Source: Gracilaria domingensis
Lineage: Eukaryota; Rhodophyta; Florideophyceae; Gracilariales; Gracilariaceae
Direction: 5' to 3'
Assembly: GCA_022539475.1 (NCBI GenBank)
Contig: VCMS01000300.1
Location: 1-64,000 of the forward strand
DNA length: 64,000 nucleotides
The notes beneath the pieces were generated by a model, which searched no databases, was not told the DNA's origin, and saw only the letters and a list, made by a program, of their open reading frames with translations. The translations under genes were made by a program, and so were the position numbers. Below are positions 1 through 10,483 of this stretch, piece by piece (the stretch's first letter is position 1; each line of letters begins with the position of its first letter).

Positions 1-381
1 AAGAAGGCAATGAAGACCTGGGTGCACCCGAGAAACCGAAAAGGGGTGGAAGATGTGTCAATGAAACCATACAGCACCGTCACGTCACCGATGGACCCCC
101 GACCACACCCACACCACCCAACCACGGGAAATCCGATGATGTATCCACCAGTTGACACAATCCACATAAAACAACCGAGACTAACAGAGAAGAAAGAAGT
201 ACAACTCATTATCAAACCGAGATGGACCTGCGAATGATTTGAATGAAGGGACCCTGTGAAGAAACCTCGATTTTGTTTACCCCGAAAGTTTTCAGATGAA
301 GGAGCTCTAGTGCGATCGAGTCCGCCGACATCGCCCGTGCCAGAGAAACGCGTAACCAATGCGCGTCTTAAGGAATGAGAT
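1..381. other. No supported gene at the left edge
   Basis: A short frame at 10-237 (+) is rich in Pro, His and Thr, has no recognisable motif and no continuation upstream of the window. I see nothing else here. The sequence may be upstream flank of the basic fragment that begins at 382. Confidence 0.4.
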
Positions 382-877
382 ATGGCACAGAGCCACGTAA
401 GGAAAAGCGTTATCAACATTTCGTTCAAGGATCCAAAGATGTCGAAATATCCCAGGCACATTCGCATGAAAACAAAAACTTCGAAAGTGATTACGGAGAG
501 CGATGAGAATAACTCCTCGTTTGTGAGTGAAACTGAGAATGAGATAACTCCTGTGGTGCCGAGTGGAAAGAAGAGACAGCGAAAAATGTCAAAGACTGTG
601 ACGGAAAGCGGTACCGGTAAGAAGCGTGAACGAAACACCCAAAGTAAGCAAATGTCGTCTCCAAAGAAACGAAAGCTTGATTCTGCCACGAAGTGTACGT
701 TGAGCGGCTGTACCCTTACCCGGAGATACAGCCCATAATTGCCTTGTTTGTCGCACTCCAATGCACAATATATGTGGTATGCGGGTCCTTGGTGAGGCAC
801 ACATTGAAGGATTGCACCTTTGTTCTCTGAAGTGCCTTGTTCGTCGTATGCGTCAGATGAATCAGTCCGAATGTTAA
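382..877 (+). pseudogene. Remnant of a basic Cys/His zinc-finger protein
   Basis: The ATG at 382 opens a Lys/Arg/Ser-rich stretch of about 105 residues with several nuclear-localisation-like clusters (KKRQRK, KKRKLD). A Cys/His pattern follows: C-x4-C near 694-711 in the first frame, then, one base out of register from about 735, H-x-C-x2-C, H-N-x-C-G and H-x-C-x3-C up to the stop at 875-877. The finger is therefore split by a frameshift at about 735-741. The combination of a basic tail and a Cys-rich finger is common in transposon-encoded proteins of algae, and a related layout recurs at 2157-3080. I do not recognise a named family. A host nuclear protein is the alternative. Confidence 0.4.
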
Positions 878-2156
878 GAAAGGGTCATGTCCGGTGGGCT
901 ATATGTTGAGGAGGACCTATTCCCCAGACATTGAGGAAGCATTGTTAATCAAGCTGAACCATATATGTTTCCGCCCTCTTGAAAGCAAACTTGCGATGAT
1001 AGCGCAACCTCGTAGATTGTTTCACTCTCTGAAAGTAGCTTTGTAAGCACAGATAGTGCCGAATAAAGATCAAAACATCTCCTGAACTGCACTTAAATGT
1101 GTCATTATTAGTATCTAAGTCGCAAGGGATGATACGTTTGTGCACATCTCTTTGCCACCACAAGTGATACTACGAACAAAATGTTGATCGCGAACCATGT
1201 TCTCTCTTAATGCATGAATTTAAATCCCTTCTCGTGAAGATGGGCATCCATTCTCCTCTACCCGAGTTTCGAATGTTCATCATGTTCTGGATCTTAACAT
1301 CTCACAATGCAAACATGCCAAGGAATACAATCGTCAATGTCGACATTGCAGTGAACAGACGATCGAAGTAGCCATCACGTATCAAGCAGAGTGGGTTTTG
1401 TAGTGTTCACCCTGAGTCAGTGAGTCGTTTGTCTCAAACGAGAACATTGCGGCGAGTAGTAACAAACTCTTTCGGTGAAACCTTCAGGGCAGAAAATGAT
1501 GAAACATATGAATAGTAGCTGAATAACAAAAGCGTACTAAATCACAGCGTTAGGTTTTTCGAAAGAAGATATCCTCGAAATGATATTCTTTTGGGGATCC
1601 GTTTGGTTACATAAGGCGTTTGTGCGCGATGACAGAGACAACAACATCTTACGGAGACATTTTCCGTGCCAAAGGAGCGATGAACGTGATATAAGATGAG
1701 GAACAAAGCGTTGCAAGGGCTGTTTAGATTGCCATCGTTGTGTATGCCTCGGTTCTCAGGGGCGGAAGAGGAGGGTGATGTAGAGGGAGGGGCATGAGTG
1801 GATCGTCTTCATGCATGGCGATGAGAGGTACGATGCTGAATCTTTGTATCGTGGGTCGCTGCGTGCCACCAGACCACCTGAGCGCGCTCGACACGCAGAG
1901 TCATTCTTCCCCCGAATATAAGACTGCATGCAGTGCACACGACAAAAAAAGGGCTGTCTTCTCTCCCCGAATTCTATTGGTTGCACTGGATTGCAAACGA
2001 TAGCTTGTCAAAATAAAATGTCCGCCACACGTCAAAACTTGTGCAGTCAATCACTTTGGGTCATGCCGCGCTTGGTTGCGGCATGAACGAAACAAAAAAA
2101 CGAGAGAGATTCTCCCACAGGTGTGGTACCGTCTTCATCGACAAAAATCTTCGGTC
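878..2156. other. Gene-free stretch
   Basis: Only short, stop-rich frames are present on both strands (for example at 945-1163 and 1756-2003). None has a recognisable motif or a continuation. It probably is decayed transposon or intergenic DNA. Confidence 0.4.
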
Positions 2157-3080
2157 ATGTCTCCATCAGAGAGCGAAGAGCAGAGTGAGCAGACAGAGCA
2201 AGCCACACATACAGAGAAAACCGTACAAACGGATTACAGAAGACTAGAGATTCCTTCAGGTATCGGGTTTCCTCTGAAACATGTGCTTGTTCCACGGTGT
2301 GCTTCCGTTCTTTTTGTGAAGGGTTCCTCCTCGAACGAAGATGTGGAGAAAAAAGATATTGAGATTCGGCATGTTATATCTTGTGAACGAAATAATGTTG
2401 CACGATTGAGTTCTAATACTCCAGGGGGTCCGTTCGAAAGGCGAAATGGAGAAAAAGTGAGACCAATCGTGTGAGAGAAAACGAAAAAAATCGACAACGA
2501 TATCGACAGAAGAAAAGCAACGAATCGTCGGAACAAAGAGAGGACAGGCTCGCCAAACGTCGAAGGAAATATGCGCAACAGATAATCATGGAAGAAAGAC
2601 CTATGCCAAAAGGTGAACATAGTGATTCTCATTCTGTGTCATCAAACAGTTCTTTGTCAGATTCAAGCTCATTGTATACATTCTCAGATGTCGACAGGGC
2701 TTCATCGTCCTCTGACACGGTAAGCAGTTTGTCCACAGGTCGATCTTCCATCTCAGAGGCCGAACTGACTGCTCTAAGTTCTGATTTGGCTGTACAAGGA
2801 TGCTCAGAGTACAAGTATGAGATTCATACAGAAACAAAGTTAGTGAAGACCTATACACATATTCTGGTGCCAGCGCCAAACGTTGATGACAGCTTCTCTG
2901 AATTGCTAATCCAGAATTGGTCTGACAGGCCAGGTGTCGACACTGAACCCTCTGAGACCGTGACAGTTCTCTGGCGACAAATAGGATGCTCTGGGAAGAT
3001 GAGTTTTGTTTTGTCTGCATCATGAAGAGATCTGTCGTCATCCTAATTGTGGTCATAAGCCGAAAAGGTAGTTTTGTCAA
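2157..3080 (+). pseudogene. Degenerate basic protein, Helitron-like N-terminal motif
   Basis: The ATG at 2157 opens a frame that ends at 2474; a second frame, overlapping by four bases, runs 2471-3025. Together they suggest one protein with a frameshift at about 2465. The second part starts with an Arg/Lys/Glu-rich stretch of the type RQRYRQKK followed by QREDRLAKRRRKYAQQ (2495-2585). That pattern is typical of the basic N-terminal region of Helitron-encoded proteins and of some other transposon proteins. A Ser-rich linker (2615-2780) follows. Just past 3000 a Cys/His cluster (C, HH, C, H, C, H) can be read one frame over, up to about 3075. No Rep or helicase motif is present, so only an N-terminal piece can be claimed. 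Assignment to Helitron rests on the basic motif alone. Confidence 0.35.
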
Positions 3081-3737
3081 TTCCTCAATAGTTATTGGAC
3101 TTTGAAGGTAACGATACTGCTAAACTATCATTCTATCATCGTTGAATGAGGATTGTAACGTATGGTAGGTCACGAATCTTGCAGGGGGATATGTGGCGCT
3201 TTGCGCGGTATTAACGATCATTGCAGCGAGGTGCTCGACGCGGTGGTGCACGCGTTTGTCCTCCGTAACTCTTTTTCCGATGAACGCCAAAACATGTCCG
3301 TGTTTCTTTGATGTAAAGAGCGGTTGCGAGAGAAAGTAGCATTTCTGGAAGCCGGAGTTGCAATACCAGAGTTGGCAATACTAGTGCTTAACGACCACGT
3401 GTCCATAATGACGGCAGTTTGATCTTTTAACCGCTCTCTGTTCGTTACCAACATGCAAGACAGTCGCGCCGTGCTCATCTGTGACGACGGCTCGGACCTC
3501 ACTTTGACTGCCTCGCCCGGAGTATGAGATGCACACGAGCTGAATCGCGTGTACAAGGCAGGCGCCATTATTAGAAATGGCCAAATGCATCTCTCTTTGA
3601 GCGTGAAAAGGCCCAAATTGTTTCAAGGATGCCGATACAGCTTCGAAGCCGTGAGAATGGTCCCAGGTGACCTGGAGAATGACGGTACTGCTACTCTGAG
3701 CGGCATTAAATATCGGTCGGTGATCTCAAATGTGCCG
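3081..3737. other. No supported gene
   Basis: Overlapping short frames on both strands (3218-3616 minus, 3381-3626 minus, 3549-3827 plus) have no recognisable motif. The plus frame runs into the duplicated cryptochrome promoter DNA at 3738, so it is unlikely to be a gene as drawn. Confidence 0.35.
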
Positions 3738-4555
3738 GTCATTGCCGCGGTACGACACGACGGTGGGCTTGCGAAACTATTTGGGGGAGATGGGACATGG
3801 AGAGGGCGAGAGGGGCGTAGGGGGTGAAGGAGTATTGCAGCGACGTTTGGGGTGGGGAAACTGTGTGCAAGGGCGCCGATTGGAGGAAGGCGACTGTACG
3901 GAGAAAGCTGAGAGGGTGGCGATCAACATGGCTAAGACGTTCGATAAGAAGCGTCGTTATCGTGGGAAGTATCGGAATTCAGAAACGACCGATCATTTGG
4001 GACGCCCCTGTGCGGCTGCGCCGCAGTGGGGTTGGGTCACATGAGTGGCAGGTTCGGAGTGGCGGCGCAGCGCAGTTGCAGCGTGGCCACGGAGTTGGTG
4101 AGGCGGAGAGAACGAGGGCGTGATGGCAGTGGTGGTGATGGTGGCGGCGGCGGCGCCAGCAACAGGACCGAAGGACGAGGGCGCGCGAGGTAGAAGTGAA
4201 TGGAGCCAGGTTGGGGCGCGCATCAAAAGCAGAATGCTGCGGGTGGAGCAGATGCTCGGGTCCGCTACAGGCCGCTCTTCTGCGGCGCGCGCTGCTGCGC
4301 CGATTGGCAACAACTGTGCAACAAACGAGCGCGTGCCACGTGCCCTGGCTGCCACTCGCTTTTCTTTTCGAGGATTTGGTCAGGTGCGTCATCTGCGAAA
4401 CGCCGCATCGCTGTAGTGCGGGGCCGAATAGCGCTCGGTATGATCTGCGTACGCATTCACTTCTCCGTTTTCCGCCGAGGTCGCTGCTCTTTGTGGCATA
4501 CAGCTGCCGTGAGTGGGCTCTGAATGGTCTAAACGACGCCTGCACGCTCTGGACA
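3738..4555 (-). repeat. Decayed duplicate of the cryptochrome 5' end and promoter
   Basis: This segment aligns, in the same orientation, with 10290-11140. It contains the first about 63 codons of the cryptochrome/photolyase gene plus about 620 bp of its GC-rich upstream region. Conserved blocks by eye include the stretch coding for FRKP, VV and YRGN, the CGCGCGCTGCTGCGCCGATTG block and the TGCCACTCGC block. The coding part is dead: the codon for Trp51 is TAG and Trp59 is TCG. The break next to 3738 falls at codon 64 of the intact gene. Both CACGTG boxes of the intact promoter are changed here, to CACATG at 4038 and CAGGTG at 4381. I see this as a diverged segmental duplication, not a second gene. 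Confidence 0.85.
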
Positions 4556-4684
4556 GAAAACTTGCAATCTATGGACGCACACGCCTGCATGTGACCAAAC
4601 GGATGAAAGCTGACGCACGACAGATTGTTGCGATGCAATTGGCGGAGTAGAAAACGGTGCCCCAAGAAAAGAGACTGTAGCTGA

Positions 4685-5367
4685 TTAACGTCCCGCGGTG
4701 GCTCCGTGAAGTTGGCGTGAGCGACAAGCGCAGCACGCCACTGAGAAAGTGGCGAGGAGCGGCGTTACGACGCTCGGTGAAACGAGTAAATGACGTAGCA
4801 ATACGAGTTGGTACTCACGGCTGTCTGCGACTAACGCGGGTGAATGGACAGATTTCCACGTGCTGTACGTGGAGGTAGAGTACGCCTTGGCCACCGGCAA
4901 CCTCGCCTGAGGTCATGTTTTGGGTGGTACGGGAAGCGGAAGGAACACAAGCGCGCTGGAGGCAGGCGTCTGCTCGGAGCCGTCGGTTATGAGAAAGCAA
5001 CCACGCGCTGGGCGTCATGCCAAAAGCGGCGAGCGACCCGCACGTTGTTGAAGACGGTGAGCGGACGGAAGCGCACGGGAAGCAGTCTATTGCTGCGGCG
5101 GAAAAGGAAAGGGGAGATCTCAATGGAGAGCGCCATGACGTGCAGCACGTCCTCATGCGCGGCAAGCACGTTGAGGAGGGACAGCGGTGAGTAGCGCGGC
5201 GCGCCTGGCATGTGAGCGGACGGCAGCACCAGGTGCGTGGCCAGCGGCACGAAGAGCACCGGCGGCGGGGGCGAGACCTTCGCTGCGGCGTGGCGGCTAC
5301 GGCGACGCGTGGCGTCAAAAAGGGGTAGGCGCGTTGCGCGTGCGGGCGTGTGATCACAGGCGCACAT
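4685..5367 (-). pseudogene. Unrecognised protein-like frame, possibly broken
   Basis: The frame 4987-5367 (minus) has a balanced composition with alternating hydrophobic stretches over its last about 70 residues (ALSIEISPFLFRR, RLLPVRFRPLTVF, VARRFWHDA), which looks more protein-like than the GC-rich shadow frames around it. Another minus frame continues toward 4685. I cannot place it in a family. The surrounding DNA is GC-rich, where long chance frames are common, so this may be spurious. It lies just beyond the end of the duplicated cryptochrome promoter and could be the remains of whatever flanked that copy. Confidence 0.2.
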
Positions 5368-6260
5368 TAATGCGCGCAGATTAATAAAGCACGCGGCCTG
5401 TACGCTGCCACGTGTGCAACTTTTTTACGTGGGAGCGAGTGCGCGCGTTGAGAAGAAGTTGGTTTATGTGCAACGGGAGGGGGCGCAGCGCGCTAGACGA
5501 AAAATCAGGTCGACAGCGGAGCGACAACGGAGCGACGGCGGAGTGACGTGCGGCCCACGGGGCTACGTGACAAATTCTGGGAGGCGTGGGAGGGTCGGAG
5601 AAGGCAGTGTAGCTCGGTTCTCACCGGTTGATGATCCGCCGGCGGTGCAGCTTGCGCTTGACGATTTTTTTTGGATGGATGCTGTACTTGAGGCCGTGTT
5701 TGCTCATGAAGTGATGTCGCAGCACCCAGCCTAAATGCAGAAGAGGTGGCAGTACCGAAGTAAACTCTGTTACTGAGATTGTGCATCAATTGGCGTATAC
5801 TGGTTTGAGATAATCCAGTTCGTCAACTGTACTTGTCTTGCCTCGTTGACAAAACAGGGAACAATAGCCCAACGTTTTGACTTCGTTTTGGCAAGGACAA
5901 ACGCGAAACTGAGTGGGGGAGCACAGTGGAAGTTTACACACGTCTTGACCTATACCAACAACATGAGAGTATGTACACGAGATATATATATGTGCAGATA
6001 TAGCGTTGACGTAACAAACCAAAATTGTATGCATATTGCTACAAATTTCTGTTTGGCGAAAAAGAACAAGCTCTACTACGGGTATTATTATGAGTTCACA
6101 AGCATCGGAACATGGCTGTTCCATAGTCTCCAGTTGCGAACTTATACACTGTTCAAAGAAGTTCCTCACTTCGTTTGTGGTGCAGTGTCTTGTTTCAAAT
6201 GAATTCCATATACATACGGTCCCCGAACCCCTCCATGGTTACGCTTATCCCATTCTCCCG
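5368..6260. other. Intergenic stretch downstream of the cryptochrome tail
   Basis: Frames at 5414-5734, 5786-6169 and 5846-6202 are short, overlap on opposite strands and show no motif. I see no gene. The region changes from GC-rich to AT-rich at about 5740. Confidence 0.4.
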
Positions 6261-7207
6261 TTACCTCCAACTTAAGAAACTTCGAAAAAAACCTTTTACG
6301 CGGTATATCTTTAGCTTGACCTCCTGTGTACTGCACGTCTTGTGATAGTCATCCTTAAGGTCACATAAACGAGCATAATCTCTTGAAATCTGCCAGTTCG
6401 TACTGCCGGTGAATTCGTACGTCTCTGATAAGTACAACGCGAATCCTCCATACTCATGATCCTCCGAATCCAAGACGGTTTGAAGAATCTGCTGTCGATT
6501 CTTCGGTGTCGTACCAGTCTCACCAGATGCACCGTCTCCTGATTTACGATTGGAACTAGGCCCGTTTCCGCTGGGACGCTCCTTGGACAACCGTGTACCG
6601 TCATTTTTCCCACGGGAGTTGAGACCTTGGGTGTGCCTCGTTCGTTTAGCACGAGAAGAGCTTTTCGGTTTGAACTTGACTTTGCGTTAACACGATTGTG
6701 TTGTGAGGTGCCAGTTCCAGAAACTTTCTTCCTACCATACGCATTACGGTAGGCATGGGTAAGCAGAACTGCTTGGGTCGGTGATGTCGTTTGTCCAGGA
6801 ACCTGAAATCGACTACATAGGGTTCGTGGGGCATTCGAAACGCGCTGTTCTTGGCCTCCAATACGATGTGAAGATCCAGCGTCTTTAACAATGCGACCAG
6901 AAGTAGCTGCATGAGAAACTTTTAACGGCGCGGCCGATATATGCTCGTCAACTTCTTCCTTCGTCTCTTGCGCGTGAAGAATCGCGGTTTGGTGCACTTG
7001 CCGGAGAGTTGTGCTTCTCTCAGCGTGACGTGCCTCTGTATGAGGTCCCACATGGAGGAAACAATGATTTGATGGAATCTCTGAAGCACGTACATGTAGA
7101 GAGGTAATCGGCTGAGGCTGCGACGGGTACACATTAGTCGGGAACCGTGTTTGGTTCACATGTCCTGCAAACATACCATGGTCGAAAACACCATTGCCCA
7201 ACACGCC
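6261..7207 (-). pseudogene. Interrupted C-terminal tail of the cryptochrome/photolyase gene
   Basis: Directly after the cryptochrome TAG (7208-7210) the same frame stays open from 7207 to 6311, about 200 codons with the Ser/Thr/Pro/Gln/His-rich, disordered composition of the preceding tail. Near the A5 run at 6604-6608 (read on minus) sense appears to move into the neighbouring frame, which continues Ser/Gly-rich and then more globular (LDSEDHEYGGFALYLSETY) to the stop at 6261. Read this way the protein would have about 1,400 residues instead of 1,091. The stop may be a nonsense mutation, a readthrough site or a sequencing error. Because the tail is disordered and hence poorly conserved, family comparison cannot settle this by eye. 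Confidence 0.5.
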
Positions 7208-10200
7208 CTAAGTGAGTGGAAACATGCCTGGAACTGCAATTTTCTGTGAATGCGCTGTGGCCTGCGGTATCGAGTTTTGTCGTTCACCAGGATTCATTAG
7301 GTGTGCGTTAACCATGGGAGCAAATTGTCCAACGCTATAGAACTGATGCGCATGAACGTGATGAGACTGAGAAGCATTCGTACCATCTCCTGCGCCAAAG
7401 ACGTGGGAAGAGCCGAAGTCACTTGCGTTTAGAACAGAACCCATGACTAATGGGCTTGGCGACATCGTCACTGTAGGCATGCGGTTCACTTGTAGTGGAG
7501 CGGAAGAAAGTCGGGCAGCGTAACTAGGATCCAAGTCAAGTGGCATTGATGTCACGAACGGCTGTTGTGTAACAAAATGTGAGTGAGAAACCTTTCCCAG
7601 CTGCGTCTCAGTCGCCTGTAAATGCTGTGAGGAGAAGGGGACTTCAACAAATTCATGGCGTATTTGTGGCTGATGTCCAGCTTCTTGCGTCTGTTGCCGT
7701 TTTTCTTGAGCATCCTTCATACCCTTACGCCCTTGGAACGAATTAATCGGTTGAGAGAACATAGAGCCCGAAAAAGGAGGTGTATGATCTGAACTTGAGG
7801 AAGGAAATGGGCCTCTCCTGATACTCCCAGTAGATTGTGCAAATGCATCGTTCTCTTGTGCGTTGAGGAACTGTTGCACTTCGGGAATTTGCTTATTTGC
7901 CGCAGTTGGGTTCCCTTTGCTCGATGGTCTATTAGGTACCTTAGGAAATGAGTTTTCAGTTGGTCGTGGCGTCAGCAGCTCCTGATCCGGTGTTGAATCA
8001 CATGATGTCATGTCATTTCCAGCATATGAGGCAGCAGGCTGGGGTCGCGGTTCTCCATTCTCAGCCTTACTTTCAGTACGATGAAACCCTTCAACGTAAT
8101 GACCGGGAGTTTTCTCCTCATCCTTGAATGCGTTTTGTTCGACAACAGAATATTTCAGTGGTTCTCCGATTTGTTCTACCTCTTCCGACTTTGATGCAAA
8201 AAGTTCGCCAGACTGCTCAGCATTACCTCCTCCTGGTAAACGCTGTGCACCAACGCCTCGGTTTTCTGGTGATAACAGTACTTCTGTTGACATTCGCGGA
8301 TCTGTGTCAACATATTCATGTGCAGATATCAGAGCCTGCTCTATCGATTCGGGTTGATCAACCATCGGAGTCGGTAAGGCCCCATCTACTAAGCAAGCGG
8401 TAGTATCCATCGGCATGAAAGAGTCACCCACTCGTGAAGAACCTTGTAAGCATGACGAGGCTCGTTCACCTAAGGCCCATATGGAAGGCAGCAAGTAACC
8501 TTTTCCAGAAGGGTTGCTTAGCTCGTCATCCTTCACAGCTTCTGTTTCAGCCTCGGGCCACTCTATGACAAGCTTCTCTTCTTCTTCTCGAAATCTTCTT
8601 TTCCACACTCTATTAGCAGCAAATATCTGATTCATGACTGTCATTGCCTTAACTGCCCTACGCATTGCATAGTGCCTATCAACGACACGCTCGGGATAGG
8701 TATCTCCGATAACAATACCACACTTCTCTAGCAACTCCTGCGGTGCTTTCCACGGTCGGTGTATGTATTTTGTTGGCAATTTGGCCAATTCCGGAAGCCA
8801 TCGTCTGACATAATCACCATTCGGGTCTTGTCTGTAAGCTTGTTTCACAGGATTAACTAGAGTCGTCACAGGAAATGCATCAGTGTTACTGCCGGCCGTC
8901 CATTGCCAACCTAAAGCATTCGCAGAGCGATCGCCATCGACAAGAAGCCTGTAAAATTGCCGTAGTCCTTTAGACCAGGGTAGCAACAAATACTTTGTCA
9001 AGAAACAGGCCAGGAGGAATCTCATTCGGTTGTGAATCCAACCAGATTCGCGCAGTTCTCGCATTGCGGCATCTATAATAGGATATCCCGTAGTTCCATG
9101 TCGCCAGCAGTCGAATGAACCGTTATCCTCTGCCCAAGGAAACTTATAAAACTCTGGGATCAGTTGCTTCGAGTTCATTTCAGGGAAGTGATAAAGAATA
9201 TGGAAGGAGAAATCTCGAAGGCATAGGTTTTTGAGGAATGCACGCGCCGATTGGGATATGTGAGGACGGCGAACTCGCAATTTTCCTGAAACAAGAATAT
9301 CTTCCTGGTCTATTTGGTCTTTCGATGTGCCTTGTCTTCCATCTGATCCTGAACGCCGACTGTTTTGCGTCAGACTATCTGAGGCCGATGGTTGACAATT
9401 TGAAACGGATTCGTTTCCAGGTTTACCGAACTTATTTCTATCGTTGTTTCCAGGCTTATTGCTAACCGTAGGGTGATGCTGTCGAGGTGCAACATTGAGC
9501 GCCTGACCTGTTTTCGGGCCTTTTGGCAACGTGGTTTGATCCCATCGCGAAACTCGTAACTTTGTGGCATGGTACATTCTGCGAGGGCTGATTTCTCCAA
9601 AACAAATATATGGACTCAAACGACTTGTTCCTTCAAAATGTTGCCTACAGCAACTTTCACCAAAGATCGGGTAAACTTCGTTGAGAAAGCGATCAAGCTG
9701 TCGTTTTGCCTGTGAACTTCCTGCCTTCCAAATCTTAGCTAGATTACTGGCCATATCGTCTGAAATTTCGAATCCTAAGAGATCTAAACCAAGAGATTGC
9801 ACAAATGTGGATAGTGGCTGTAACCTTGATGGGGAAGGAAGCGGGCGAGGAGGAGGGGCGACGGTCATCCATGCGCTCATATATGCGTTGAAAGTGTCAT
9901 AGCGGGGGCAAGTTTCGGAGTTGGATAGCTCCCAGGGTTCGACAAGCAATTCAGCCTTGAAGCTTTCTGCTGTAAAGCCCTCTTGAGCCAGCTCTTCGCG
10001 TAGCTCTTCATCTCGTTTTAGTAGTTGAGGCTCATAGCATCGATTCCAAAACGCAGCCTCAGCACCTGTATCGATGAGGAAGCGTCGCAGCTCTTCAGTG
10101 CTCCTGCCCTTACGGGTATAAAGCTGCACTCCGAGTCGGCGCAAATCGTTCTGCATTTGGCGAAGGGAGTGAAGAAGCCTGGGTCCCAAACCAGCTCCAA

Positions 10201-10483
10201 AGCCATCCGACGGGTCCCATATAAACAAAGGAACGACCGGACCGCCTCGTTGAGCGGCGGTGAACAGCGCTGGATGGTCCTCGACGCGCAAGTCGTTGCC
10301 GCGGTACCACACGACGCTGGGCTTGCGAAACCATTTGGTGGAGGCGGTACGTGGAGAGGGCGAGCGGGGTGTGGGGGGTGGGGGGGTGGTGCGGCGACGC
10401 TTGGGCGGCGGAGATTGTGTGCGAAAGCGCCGGTTGGAGGGATGCCGCTGCACGGAAGGGGACCGGGTGGTGGCGTTCGGCAT
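7208..10483 (-). CDS. Cryptochrome/photolyase family flavoprotein with long tail
   Basis: A 1,091-residue intronless gene. Residues 1-50 are a basic Pro/Ser-rich leader. Residues 54-220 form the photolyase-type Rossmann domain (VVWYRGNDLRVEDHPAL), and about 225-610 the FAD-binding domain, interrupted by a low-complexity insert at about 315-400. The FAD domain holds WRHGTTGYP, W-I-H-N-R-M-R, the NALGWQW motif and DPNGDYVRRWLPEL. The electron-transfer Trp triad is present (W460, W503, W526). The residue facing flavin N5 is Asn522, as in photolyases; plant cryptochromes have Asp there. The remaining about 480 residues are a disordered tail, typical of photoreceptors. It may act as a blue-light receptor, DNA repair enzyme or both; the sequence does not decide. 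The ATG at 10483 precedes the basic leader. The gene is divergent from the CHD1-like gene, about 1.3 kb away. Confidence 0.93.
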   Translation of the reverse strand: MPNATTRSPSVQRHPSNRRFRTQSPPPKRRRTTPPPPTPRSPSPRTASTKWFRKPSVVWYRGNDLRVEDHPALFTAAQRGGPVVPLFIWDPSDGFGAGLGPRLLHSLRQMQNDLRRLGVQLYTRKGRSTEELRRFLIDTGAEAAFWNRCYEPQLLKRDEELREELAQEGFTAESFKAELLVEPWELSNSETCPRYDTFNAYMSAWMTVAPPPRPLPSPSRLQPLSTFVQSLGLDLLGFEISDDMASNLAKIWKAGSSQAKRQLDRFLNEVYPIFGESCCRQHFEGTSRLSPYICFGEISPRRMYHATKLRVSRWDQTTLPKGPKTGQALNVAPRQHHPTVSNKPGNNDRNKFGKPGNESVSNCQPSASDSLTQNSRRSGSDGRQGTSKDQIDQEDILVSGKLRVRRPHISQSARAFLKNLCLRDFSFHILYHFPEMNSKQLIPEFYKFPWAEDNGSFDCWRHGTTGYPIIDAAMRELRESGWIHNRMRFLLACFLTKYLLLPWSKGLRQFYRLLVDGDRSANALGWQWTAGSNTDAFPVTTLVNPVKQAYRQDPNGDYVRRWLPELAKLPTKYIHRPWKAPQELLEKCGIVIGDTYPERVVDRHYAMRRAVKAMTVMNQIFAANRVWKRRFREEEEKLVIEWPEAETEAVKDDELSNPSGKGYLLPSIWALGERASSCLQGSSRVGDSFMPMDTTACLVDGALPTPMVDQPESIEQALISAHEYVDTDPRMSTEVLLSPENRGVGAQRLPGGGNAEQSGELFASKSEEVEQIGEPLKYSVVEQNAFKDEEKTPGHYVEGFHRTESKAENGEPRPQPAASYAGNDMTSCDSTPDQELLTPRPTENSFPKVPNRPSSKGNPTAANKQIPEVQQFLNAQENDAFAQSTGSIRRGPFPSSSSDHTPPFSGSMFSQPINSFQGRKGMKDAQEKRQQTQEAGHQPQIRHEFVEVPFSSQHLQATETQLGKVSHSHFVTQQPFVTSMPLDLDPSYAARLSSAPLQVNRMPTVTMSPSPLVMGSVLNASDFGSSHVFGAGDGTNASQSHHVHAHQFYSVGQFAPMVNAHLMNPGERQNSIPQATAHSQKIAVPGMFPLT

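Noticed and set aside
4815..5357. 180-codon minus frame
   Set aside because: Arg/Ser/Pro-rich and overlapping a more protein-like frame; probably a GC-rich shadow.
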